Assembly: GCF_022458985.1 (NCBI RefSeq)
Contig: NC_061786.1
Span: 18,606,974-18,670,973 of the forward strand
DNA length: 64,000 nucleotides
DNA from: Mugil cephalus
Taxonomy: Eukaryota > Chordata > Actinopteri > Mugiliformes > Mugilidae
Direction: 5' to 3'
Shown here in pieces: positions 20,042-42,095 of this stretch; positions within the stretch are counted from its first letter, which is position 1, and every line of letters starts with the position of its first letter. Under the pieces are notes generated by a model. The model had not been told where the DNA came from and did not search any database. It was given only the letters and a program-made list of their open reading frames with translations. The position numbers and the translations under genes are program-made.

Positions 20042-23000
20042 ATGGAGCTGTCAAAGGATTCAGAGAAAGAGCATCTGATTGAGGCTCAGCTGGAGCCTCG
20101 TACATGGTACATCCTTACTCCCGTCACGTGAGGTCGAATTAAGCCCGGGCAGCTTGTGATGTTTTTACTTTGTGACAGGACGGGGCCTCCAGGGGGACAG
20201 TTTTCAGATTCAGAGTCCAGTGAAGATGCCTCCAGTGTGGACGGTCTGTGGCAGCCTGAGTGGAGCTGCCAGGAGACGGACGTGTTGTCTGGACCCGAAA
20301 GTGACGTGAGGCGTCGGGCCAGGAGGAAACTCTTCATCGCCTGTGCTGTCAGCCTCGTGTTCATGACCGGAGAGGTGATTGGTAAGAAGCAAGACTGGAG
20401 CTCCCTTCACAAATGTGTCTTTATAGCTTAAGGCGAGACACTACAAGTGAATAGGGTAAAAATCTAATAGATATCACCATAAAACTTCTTCAGTTGATTA
20501 CTTACATAAATACAATGTATTTTTGTATCATTATTTTGTGAATTTAGATCTAAATATGCAAATGAGGAGTTATCTACTTAAATATGCACTAATGCGCATA
20601 CATTTACAGAACAGAAATCTGCATAATAGCTAAAGTGAGGTTCAAAAACATATTAGATTTCCAGATATTTACAGATGGGATTTTGGATATCCCCTTTTAT
20701 CACAGAATACTGTCAACAATCATCCAAAAAAATCTAATTTGTCGGTGTAAAATGTTACACAACTCAGGTTTTGAATTATATATGAAAAATCCCCTTTTTA
20801 AATACCTGTAGGATGTAGTTATGAGTAAATCTGGAAAGTCTGGTGTGTGTAAAAGCTGCTGAAGCAGCTTTTTCTGGCTTGGAGTGGCAGAAAAACTCAT
20901 TTTGAGTAAGCAGCCTTTAAACCACTATGTACCAAATGTACCAAAACCATATCTACTCAAATCCTTCATAAAAAATATCATATGATAATATCAGCATATA
21001 CAATATCAAAATATCACATTAAATTTTCAGTAAATTAATTTAACATGAATAATGATCCATTGCTGATTGTCTCCACATTCATCTCCTTTTACCGAAGACA
21101 ATTTACGGCCGGATGAATTCTTATAGAAAATTTGACGGCATTTTCGCAGATATACACGGACCGGCAGAATATCCGGTCACGTGATGCATTTGAACCAATC
21201 ACGTTGCCAGAAATAGACATCAGCCAATGAGGGTGCGAGTTTAGCTTCCGGTCGACCTTTCTACTTTAATGACTGGTTGCCAAAACAAAGGATATGACCA
21301 TATTTGGATCAGACAGACTTCTGATGGAGAAAAAGAGCTTCACAAGAGTAACTCATATGTCGGAGAGACGAAGCTCACAGAGTTAAATACCGGCCGGTTT
21401 AGAAAGCTGATGTTTATTTACAATTAAGGAGTAAATTAGAGGCGCAACACAGGCAAAGCGTTGAAAAATGAACACATAAATGTGCAATTTGGCCGCTTTT
21501 TTAAAACTAGATTGGCAGAAGACATGTCAATGAAGCAAAACAGCTTAAACTGAGACTTTTTCACTTTTCTCAGTCAAATAAAACAACACTTACTTTTTCT
21601 TTGACGCCGTCCGACCGTCTGCAGCGTTTCGTCTCCTCCGCAGGTGGATACGCCGCCCACAGTCTGGCCATCATGACGGACGCGGCTCATCTCCTCACGG
21701 ACTTCGGCAGCATCGTGATCAGCCTCTTCTCCCTGTGGGTCTCGTCCAGGCCCCCGACACAAACCGTGACCTTCGGGTGGCATCGAGCAGGTGGGATAAA
21801 ATCACGGGAGTCACTGCACTGGTCACAGCTTTTGCAGAGATTTAAGGGTTTCATCATTTTGCAGGTGTTGAAACCCTTAAATCTCTGCAAAAGCTGTGAC
21901 CAGTGCAGTGACATGAGATCTAGTAAACTGTTTCCTTTCTATCAGTCTATGTTTGTCTTTTATCTAAGTGTCCTAAACTACCAGCTCTTGTGAATTCATT
22001 GCTGTTGCTTTACTCAGAGATTCTAGGTATGTTCCTGTCCGTTGTGTCCATCTGGGCCGTGACCGCAGTGCTCGTCTTGTCGGCCATCCAGAGGATCACA
22101 GATGGAGACTATGACATCGACAGTCAGATCATGCTCATAACCTCAGCCTGTGCGGTCGGGGTCAACGTGCTGTGAGTTTCTAAAGGTCATTGTATCTAGT
22201 GGTCCTCTTTTTCTTCTAAAAACAGACTTTTTTTAAATTTATTTTTAAACTTAGGATGGTCCTGATCCTGCATCAGTCGGGCGCCTCTCACGGCCACAGC
22301 CACGGGTTTCCCACCTCCAGGGAAAACAACCGGCCTCAGGGGGGCGGACACACTCACGGTAACGCCAGCGTGAAGGCCGCCTTCATCCACGTGGTGGGAG
22401 ATCTGCTGCAGAGCGTCGGCGTCCTGCTGGCTGCAGCAATCATCCACTTCTGGGTGAGTGTCGTGCATCTGTAGAGCTTTAGAAACGGGCTCCTTCTCAT
22501 TTTCTTGACTCACTGCATATGGGATATTTACTGGAATTTATTCATCTGCCTCAACCCTGAAGCAGAATATTTCCACCACACCTGCTCCTTCTTTTTCCCC
22601 TCCAATGTACCTTTACCAATACCAACAGTGCACAGTGCAGCTTTAATGTTAGACTTCAAATACAGTAATGACAGGATAGAACCAAAAATGCAAAATAAAG
22701 CTGAAATACTGCATAGACCTCCACGTTTTAAGCGGATAACATTAGAAATATATGTACACTACAGGCCAAAAGTCTGGAAGCAACTTCTAAGTTTCTGTTT
22801 ACTGCGCCTTTCTTCAAAACCAGGATGAGTTCTGTGTATTTTGGGACATATTTACTGCATGATCAGACTTTACTTTTATTGATATGAACCATTTTCCTCA
22901 ATTTACCTTTAGTTGTTCATTAATGTTACCAGACCATTGCTGAATAAATGTCGGCAAAAGAAAAGAAGGGTTTAGGGTCAAGAAGATTTGCAAGACTCAC

Positions 23001-24467
23001 AATTTCAAAAAAAAACAATCAGTGTGCACTATTCACTTAAACTCTTTGAATTTTGTGAGTCTGCGTAAAAATATCCCATGGAACAAATGCTTCATATATG
23101 CCATGATGTTGTTAAAGCCAGAGGAGGTTACTATGAAGAACTCAAAGACCTGATAATTATAGTAAAAATGTCTTCTAAGTTTCTTTTTATATAATAATCA
23201 TGTTTATTTGGCCTGTAGTGTATATTCTACACAATCCTGGACATTTTACAGTTGAAAGATTAATGTGCAGTAAATATTCATATTGTTGCTGCTGTAAATA
23301 TGTGAGCAGCAAATGCATATTAATGCATAGCTGAAAATAGTCCCCAGTGAATTTGCCATCAACTTTAAGGAGTTTTGTCTCTGGGCTTGAATCTGAGGCA
23401 ATATAAGAAATACAGAATAACATCAGTGTAGTCCTATAAAGAGGTATATGGTATAAATAGACACAATTTCAAGAAAAACACTGAATAAATTGGTGTAACT
23501 AAGATATTTAGACAGATTGAAAAGCCAATCATCCAAAAACATTTAAAACTGGAGACGACTGTAGTGGTATAGATTTATCTTTTCGATCCAACTGTGTGGT
23601 TTATTTCCTTCCTCTGATCATATTTCTTTGTTCCTCACAGCCTGAATATAAAGTCGCGGATCCTATTTGCACGTTCCTGTTCTCGTTTCTCGTTGTCGGG
23701 ACGACGATTCCCGTCACAAAGGATGTTTTCAGGATCCTGATGGAAGGTAAACACGCCCCTCCCCTCTTCTCGTCTTCCGTCGGCTCCACGGCGTCACAGC
23801 ATCACTCATCGTCTCCGCTCTTCCCTCAGGTTCTCCTCAGGGCGTGAGCTTCAGCGCCGTCAGGGAGCGGCTGCTGTCGGTCAGAGGAGTCGTCGGCGTT
23901 CACAGTCTGCGCATGTGGAGCCTCAACCTGAACCGTTCTCTGCTCTCGGTCCACGTCGCCGCAGGTAGACGAGAAGTCGACCTCTGTTCACTGGCCCCCG
24001 ATCATGGAAGACTCAAAAACAATTAGAACTGACACCGGGTCACTGTTTTTTCTTTTTTAATAAGCGGTCGGTTCTTTAGGTGTTTAAGATGCCATCATTA
24101 TTTTCTGAATATGTTTCCCAGTGAACATGTTTAAACGGCTGATTGAGTTTTTACCGATGTTCCTGAAGCCTGGTTACATGTGTGAACTGTTCCACGGTTT
24201 AATCCATGTTCTCTGCTCTGAATACTGGAGACTGGTTTAAATATATGAAGCAGAATTTATTTAAGACAAATGCAAATCACTACAACCCAGCTCTAGATGA
24301 TTCTGTATTAACTGTCTGTATTTGTGTCCTCAGAGGAAGACGCTGATTTGCAGATCATCCTCACCAGAGCCACGAAGCTCCTGCGCTCCGAGTTCAGCTT
24401 CTCCAGCGTCACCGTTCAAGTGGAGTCCTACAGGATTTCTGTCGACAGCAGAGAGACTCTGACATGA
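20042..24467 (+). CDS. slc30a3: Zinc transporter of the ZnT2/3/8 group, best SLC30A3 (ZnT3)
   Basis: A cation-diffusion-facilitator exporter that loads Zn2+ into vesicles in exchange for H+. ZnT3 does this in synaptic vesicles. Coding exons: 20042-20106, 20179-20381, 21644-21790, 22018-22171, 22255-22453, 23641-23746, 23830-23964, 24334-24467; all phases fit, 380 residues. Seen: a cytosolic N-terminus; TM1 ([18 protein letters not shown]); the first metal motif AAHLLTD (H105/D109) in TM2; the second HVVGD (H235/D239) in TM5; a short His-rich loop HGHSHG...GGGHTHG (residues 202-224) between TM4 and TM5; and a C-terminal metallochaperone-like domain. The neighbour dnajc5g supports slc30a3 over slc30a2 or slc30a8. 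Intron 3 contains a perfect hairpin and intron 5 a Tc1-like MITE. Confidence 0.87.
21810..21912. repeat. Perfect 44-bp inverted repeat with 15-nt loop, in slc30a3 intron 3
   Basis: Left arm 21810-21853 and right arm 21869-21912 are exact reverse complements over 44 bases; the spacer 21854-21868 is 15 bases. The left arm starts GTCACTGCACTGG and the right arm ends CCAGTGCAGTGAC. The left arm begins 20 bases after the exon 3 donor in an intron of only 227 bases. The RNA would form a long perfect stem next to the 5' splice site. Confidence 0.95.
22755..23222. mobile_element. Non-autonomous Tc1/mariner-type element with 16-bp terminal inverted repeats
   Basis: The left end TACACTACAGGCCAAA and right end TTTGGCCTGTAGTGTA are perfect inverted repeats bounded by TA, the target of this superfamily. 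The 468-bp interior is AT-rich and has no transposase frame. It lies in slc30a3 intron 5. Confidence 0.8.
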
Positions 24468-25396
24468 GACGCGACTCTTTGTTAAACCGAAACGGTTTTG
24501 TTTAAACTTCAGGAGTCCGTGATGCCATTTTTTTTCTGCAGCTCCGAAGACGTCGCGCTTCTATACGGCGGCACCTTCTCCTTTTTAGAATCTAAAAGTA
24601 TTTATTACTCTCGCCAATGCTGTCGTCCCGTTTTGGTTTATTTTATTTATGGTCACATCTCCGTGAAATACCGGGGAACTTGACTTTCCAACCAGTTTAA
24701 CCGATTCTGATTTGGGATTCCAACTTAACCGTTTACACAGACGCTAAACATCTTATGAAATACGTGCATGCCCCCGAAATACATCCTCCTGGAAACCTGT
24801 CACCTGATGTTTAACTGAGCAAACATGCACAAGAAGAAAGGATTTATTCTTATTTAGTCTATAAATGACCATTTTTTTTACAATTATTTTAAACAATCTA
24901 AAAGTTTCTTCCCGACAGATCATATTCATGAATATTAAGACCTCGTCTGACGACGGCATCCGTGTCTCTGCACATATCTTCATCTGCACCTTGAAATAAA
25001 CAGCCTGCGTGAACATTTCAGCTCTGGAGCAGAACGTGTTTTGGTTTCTCTTTGCAGCATCAGTCAATTTATTTCAACTGACAACCCCCCCCGCCCCCCA
25101 CAATCCTCCTCCTACTACAAATACACACACAAAAACAATTCAGTCATTTAAATGATATGCACACTTTGTTTTAGAGGGTTGAAGCTAGAGTTAGTCTGGA
25201 TGGAAGTCCTGGTCAGAGTGAGCCACTGAGTGTGAAGCAGATATGAATAAAAAAAAAAAATACCAGAACGACTTCTGGTCCAGGTCGTCCAAAAAATATA
25301 TCTTTGCAGATAAGAATGTGTGAGTTAAATTGTTCAACATACCACAAACAATCCTAGAAAGTCCCGGTTTGAGCATGCTTTTAAGAAGAGCGGCGT
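24468..25396. other. Convergent 3' UTRs of slc30a3 (+) and coq8a (-)
   Basis: No exon pattern. Plus-strand AATAAA at 24995 could end slc30a3. Minus-strand AATAAA sites (TTTATT on +) at 25068 and 24843 could end coq8a. If the distal minus-strand site is used the two mRNAs overlap by up to about 200 bp. A C-rich homopolymer lies near 25085-25100. Confidence 0.45.
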
Positions 25397-36665
<11,269 letters not shown>

Positions 36666-36669
36666 GACG

Positions 36670-37320
36670 CTGACCCGAGGAGACCTGCAAGATAACACGA
36701 AGTCTGTGCAGCAGGTTGCTCAGGGAGGGTGGGGTCGCGGATTCAGGAGCTCATCAGTGTGTGTTCCCACACTTCCACAGCATGCACGGACAAAATCTAA
36801 ACACACACACCGATAAAAACTTGGCTCAACTTGGTTGCTTGTCTGATAAGAGCGCAGAAAGTTACAAACACGCGCACTGACACGTTTTTTTTTAAAAAAA
36901 CAAAAAAAAAAAAAACTGAGACATTGAAGATGAATTAAATGGACTAAATTGACGCCCAGTGGTTTAAAGGGTTAAAGGAAGGAAATATAACTTCCACTCA
37001 CCAGCAGAAGCGTCGCAAAACAAACTCCTCTCAGATCAGTGAGCGGGCAGCGCGCAGGGCATTGTGTAACAAGCTGCCGTTCACCTTGATATAACTTGTC
37101 ACAATTCCCTTTCTGAAAAAAAAAACACAACAGCTCCCAGGCAGGCAGGCGGCGAGACGCGTTTGAAGGACATGCAAATTTCTCCCCGAGGCGACTCCGG
37201 GGGGGGAAAGTTTAAAAAGCCCACGGGCCAATGAGGCAAAGTTCAGCCGCAGGATGGGACCATCAACAAAGACACGCACTGGTCCGACAGACTGTCAGTC
37301 GAGCTCCCCCGCTGCTGCTC
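36670..37320 (-). promoter_or_regulatory. Likely coq8a 5' UTR exon and CpG-rich promoter
   Basis: The first coding exon is entered through a good acceptor (TTGCAG, minus strand, at about 36687). A minus-strand donor CTG/GTGAGT at 37002 would end a non-coding exon. Upstream, 37135-37290 is CpG-rich (GGCGAGACGCG, CCCCGAGGCGACTCCGGGG) with a CCAAT/ATTGG box at about 37228. The assignment is inference from position and composition. Confidence 0.45.
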
Positions 37321-38740
37321 ATCATGGAGGCTTCATCATCACCCGGACACGGGCTGACGTGTCCGCTCGGGGCGGTCCGTGAAGTAGACACGTGGTGCGT
37401 TCAAGCGCGTGCTGCACGTTTCAGAGTTCACTTTAGATGCACAGTAACTATGAGCACAAAAATAAATAACTAAATAATACACTTCCAGTGAAAGGTTAAA
37501 TTCAGTTTTGACTGGTAGTGTAGATTTTATTTATTTATTTTTGCTACAATAAAACATTTCACTCGTGAGACATTTAAAGGTGCTTTACACAGAACATAGA
37601 AGACAAATTAAAGAACGTATAATCTAAATTAAAATTCAGTCTTGAGGTTTGATATAAATGTAACCATAAACCAAAAATAAAAATAAAAAATAAAATGACA
37701 GGTTTCTATCTAACTCCAGGAGGAACCAGTACACGCGGAGCTGAGAGGTCTAAAGGTCTAAAGGGTTAAAGTTTCGACTCAGCAGAAGATGTGATGAGGG
37801 CCAAAACCGTTTAGTGACTCATGGACGAGCAGGAAAATTATAAGGTCACTTCTCTCTTTTAACGCAGAGATTTGAGAACTGGTGTCAAGACTGGTTTGGG
37901 CAAATCTCTTTTTTTTTTTAATTCCTTTTAAAAGGCCTGAATAAAGCCCATTATAGTATCTAATCTGCTACAGATAAAGTTCAGGAAACCTCATTTGACT
38001 ACCTCACAATTTAAACACAGATTTTATATCAAATCTAAGATGCTCATTTGTTGCCGATTGTAAAATAAAGAAGGTTTCTGTTGTTTCGTCCACCCTCAGC
38101 AGATAAAAAAAAAAAAAACAACTAAACTGAACAGCACCACAAACTGCAGCTGACAGTAATTATACCTCCAGCGCTCGGCAAACACTGATGAATCAGCGTC
38201 TCTAAAAACATCAAAGGTTTAATTTCATCTCAGTTTATTTCATAAAGTCAGATTAAATTAAACCTTTCAGGGTTTCATAGAAGTAAAAGGTTAAATTTTA
38301 CCCAACCACATACTGATACAAGTATCATACATACATCAGAGCACAAATGTAGGAGTTCACGAGGAGCACGTGAAGGCACCAATGCCCCATACAGCTGTGA
38401 ACTGTGACTGATCCGAGCCCACACACACTGACAGTCACGTAAGATCAGCTGGTGGAAAAAATTAAAATTGTGTTAAATTGTGGGGTTTTATTTTTATCTA
38501 GTTAAAAAATGTTCACATGAGCGACCACGCCTGGTGTTGGCACATGATACAAGGTGTAAATGTTAATGAAATGCCTCGTGTTTCAGATTCCTTCATTCAT
38601 GAACAGCAGCCAGTTTTAAATATGACACAGTTTGTATTCGCACTTCATGAGACCTTTAATCAGACAAATTATTGAATGCGAAACATTTATTTGTTTGTTT
38701 ATTTATTTATTCTACAACTGAAATCGACTCTACGGCCTGT
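37320..38740. other. Intergenic stretch between coq8a and tatdn3, no gene seen
   Basis: AT-rich; no exon, RNA gene or clear repeat ends recognised. Minus-strand AATAAA copies at 38702-38711 serve tatdn3. Confidence 0.4.
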
Positions 38741-38741
38741 G

Positions 38742-41700
38742 TCAGGGTCTGATGGCAGACTTCAGCTTCGGGAAGAGTCTGAGAGCGTTTTGGGTCGTCG
38801 CCTCTATCACCTTCTCCAGTGCACTCCTTTAACTTTACTGATGTACTCCGCAGAGATACAGATGTTCTTAGGCTCATTTCTCACCTGCAATCAGGACACA
38901 CAGCAACAATAAATAAATAAACCAATAAACCACTATAATAAAGAGGATTCTGGATATTTACTAGATGAAAAGAGTTGAATAGCACTACCTAAGATTTAAA
39001 AGAAAGGAAACATCGTTGTACCTGTTTCTCAGGCCCGAGAGCCGGTGAATCAGTTTCCAGACAGATGTTCTCTAGAGGCAGCTGCTTCACCAGTTTCTGC
39101 TTCTTGTTGGAAAGCGCAAACCGCCGTCAATCATTAACATTCAACGTGATAAGAGTCGACCAATCAAAGCAGAGTCAACAGCGTGGCGCTGTTTGACGAC
39201 TGTCAACACGACCATGTGTGACTCTGTTGATTAAAACCGTGTGTTTTGTGCTCGAGTGCTCGGCCGTACCTGCTCACTCCGCGTTATGGACGGCGGGATG
39301 GAGAAGAAATATCCAGCCTTCACTCCCTCCATGGCAACAGACGGTTTCCCATCAAAAGCGTGAAGAAGGGCTTTCTCGACACCTAGTGGCAGCGTAGAGG
39401 AACTGCAGTTTTACTTCACGTCATTGTGAACATGTAAACAGACGGTACAGAATCAGCTGCGCACCTTGCTCCTTCAGGAGGTGGATGGTGGGTCTTCCTG
39501 CAGACCTTGAATGAACATTTCTGGAGATAAAACCAAAAGAAAAAGCAAATACTTTAGGTGTTTTATAAAGAATAATGCAATTACAATACAACGAAACATT
39601 TCCAAATCTCTGCAAAACTCCACGACTGCTTTAAAGTGATAATTAGGTAACAAAAACTGATGACACAGGAGGAAAAAACCTCCCTCTCCTTACAAAAAAA
39701 AAGACAGCGACATATTGTCTGAACGAGCTTGATCAACACTTGTTCATGCTGTTGCATAATTCATACTTGTTCATGCCATTGTTATCAGTTAATTACTCTC
39801 AAGCTACTTTTTGCAGGTACTAAACAACCAAGTGTGGATGTCACTGTCCCTGTTGAGTATTCATGACTATGGTGTTGCCTGGATACGAGTGAGATAATGT
39901 TTTCTGTTCTGTTTTCAGATCAACAGTTTGACACTTGGAACTGAAACTTTTTATTTTGTATCTTATCTCAGTGGTGCCATTTAGACACTTGTTCACGTAT
40001 GAACGGTTTGATAAACCTAGGCAGTGTTTTCGTAAGGAAAAACAACAAGTTCAATTAAATATTATTTGACTGATTTTTAAAAGGGGACGGTTCGTATTAA
40101 TGAACGTTTTACACCCAAATACTAGAGGTTGCAGTCATACGGCTGATTCTCATCTCGAATCCCATCGGCAGGTGGAAAAGTAAATTACAATAACTGAACA
40201 AAAGACAAGAAATATGCAGAAAAACACGACATAACATGATCACACTACACATCTCCAACATGCACACTGCACATATGCACATATCCCTGCCACCTTTATA
40301 GACGTTACACTATAAATGTCCCTTAACAGTATCGCACATATCCTGTTATCTCTACTGCACATAAGACTTTAGGAAAAAAGTACTTTTCCTAAATGGTCTG
40401 GAGCCTGTTCTGGTCGATGTGCAATTTATCTTGCGTCGATATTAACGCAAATAGTTTTGAGACGCTCAAAAGAACCCAGAGCAATCACTCTGGTGACGGC
40501 GGCAAGAAACAACTGCTTTTTAACAGGAAGAAACCTTGATGAGAACCCAGCTCATATGGAGGGAAAGATCTGCTTGAGGTCCGCTGGATTAAAAGGAGGA
40601 GAAGAGAAGAGAGCAGCAGGAGGAACCAAAGAAACTCATACTGTTACAGCTTGATGGTTATATTGTATACTTCATGTATCAGAGAAAAAGGTTGAAACCA
40701 GTTCAACTGTGATTATAGGCTGTCGCACAGAGACAAGTGTCAGGTGTCGTATCATCCGCTGAAAATGACTCGCGGCCAGTGCTTGAACGCAGGATCAGAA
40801 GTCGACCCGGTGTGATCGATGGGTTGAATTTTGTGTGCGGTCGCTCTCTGTACATTTGCGGATAAGGATTTTAAAAGAGAACTGATTCCACCATGTCTTT
40901 ACTTCTGTGTTTAAGCTTTGAATAAAACAGTCGGGACTCACAGAGGGAGATCCAGCTCCTTGGCGATCTGCGCCTGCCGAATGAGAACCTGCCTTTGATT
41001 CTCTTTATCGCCGTCGTTGCTGACATATCTGGGGGTAAAATCCAAGCCGACCTAAAACGGGAAACAAAAAGGTCTAACTGTAAAAAAAAAAAAAAAAAAA
41101 AGAACAAAACACTGGAGCTACAAGTCACATCAGAGATGCTGAATCTTTACCTCCCCGATGGCGACAAGCTGATCTTTGTATTTCTCTATCAGAGGAAGAG
41201 CAGCATCAAGATCCTGCAAAGCAGACATAAACAAAGACTTTACTCCAAGTGTAGACACCATTAAATACAATTTTAAAGAATAAAAGACACAAATACAGTA
41301 ACCAAGCAGTAGATGAGTTATATTACATATTAAGGGTTCCTACCTGCAGAGAAGCGCCCCTCTGTTGCTCTGGGGAAACTTCCTGAACAGGGTGGACTCC
41401 TAAGCAGGGGAAAACAAAACTTGGAAACCTGGAAAATAAGCGAAGCTGTGAGTTATAAATAAACAGATGTGAGGACAGTAAAATTAGACTAAATCGTTGA
41501 AAAGTGACAACTCTGTGACAACTCAATGATCTTCTCAAATTCTCCAGCATGCTCGGCCACAGCTAACAGCGCCAACAATCCAGCCTGGGGGTTAAAAATG
41601 ACAGACACTTAGCTTATAAAACACCGACGACTTGTGGCTTGTAGCTGAAGGGGTTCACCTTTTTAGAGTTTTCAACCACCTCTGCTACGTCCTGACAAAG

Positions 41701-41834
41701 AGAAGGCAACAAATAAAAGCTTCACCAGGTGTTTAGAAGACAAAACGTTTCATGTGAACTCGTTTAAAGCGTGAGTATACCTTGTCAAAATCCCCCGCAG
41801 AGATATGACAGTGGCAGTCGATGTAGCCGTGCAT
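38742..41834 (-). CDS. tatdn3: Putative deoxyribonuclease TATDN3, last exon frameshifted
   Basis: A TatD-family metal-dependent hydrolase (TIM barrel; DNase activity is known for the family). Minus-strand coding exons: 41834-41781, 41691-41659, 41584-41523, 41428-41344, 41213-41151, 41051-40942, 39520-39465, 39382-39270, 39102-39022, 38884-38742. Seen: the metal motif DCHCH in the first exon, [62 protein letters not shown] and the [14 protein letters not shown] block. Two oddities. The third exon must use the first of two tandem donor copies to keep frame. In the last exon one base is missing near 38820, so translation reads KGVHWRR then TGA at 38809-38807, while the expected [18 protein letters not shown] lies in the next frame to TGA at 38744-38742. 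Confidence 0.85.
40170..40640. repeat. Teleost interspersed repeat (TTTTTAACAGGAAGAAACC type) in a tatdn3 intron
   Basis: GACGGCGGCAAGAAACAACT, TTTTTAACAGGAAGAAACCT, GAGAACCCAGCTCATATGG and GATCTGC correspond to a very common fish repeat (usually AACTCCCTTTTAACAGGAAG and CCAGGCTCA). The sequence in front, rich in GCACATA words, is probably part of the same insertion. Confidence 0.65.
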
Positions 41835-42095
41835 GTGGACGTCTCCAAAACCAAAACATTCACGGGTTCCTGAAAGAAAAGGGGGAAAAAAAAGCGGAAT
41901 GCGCATGTGCGGAAGCGCCGGAGAGCGAGATCTGGAATCCGATTGGCTGAACCTGGAAGGCGGAAGAATGTCAGCAAAACCAAAACACGACCGTTCCAAG
42001 TGTGTCAAGAGGAAGTTGCTTTTTTAATTGTGTGTTTCGGTTATATGATTTATCATGTGACCGTCAGCTGGATCAGTTACCGCAGGTGCTGCTAA
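41835..42095. promoter_or_regulatory. Divergent promoter between tatdn3 (-) and fuca2 (+)
   Basis: The two start codons are 261 bp apart and point away from each other. Inside are: TGCGCATGTGCG at 41900-41911 (one mismatch from the NRF1 palindrome), GGAAGCG (ETS-like), an inverted CCAAT box ATTGGCT at 41942, and TCATGTGA at 42053-42060, which fits the MiT/TFE consensus TCAYRTGA. No TATA box was seen. A minus-strand acceptor at about 41870 suggests that tatdn3 has an upstream non-coding exon, so its start may lie within or beyond the fuca2 leader. Confidence 0.55.

Noticed and set aside
40376-40400. Short palindrome-like TTAGGAAAA..TTTTCCTAA
   Set aside because: Imperfect and inside an interspersed repeat; nothing further to support a role.
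41835-42008. Open frame extending tatdn3 upstream of its ATG
   Set aside because: It crosses a splice acceptor at about 41870 and promoter motifs; the family starts at the ATG next to DCHCH.
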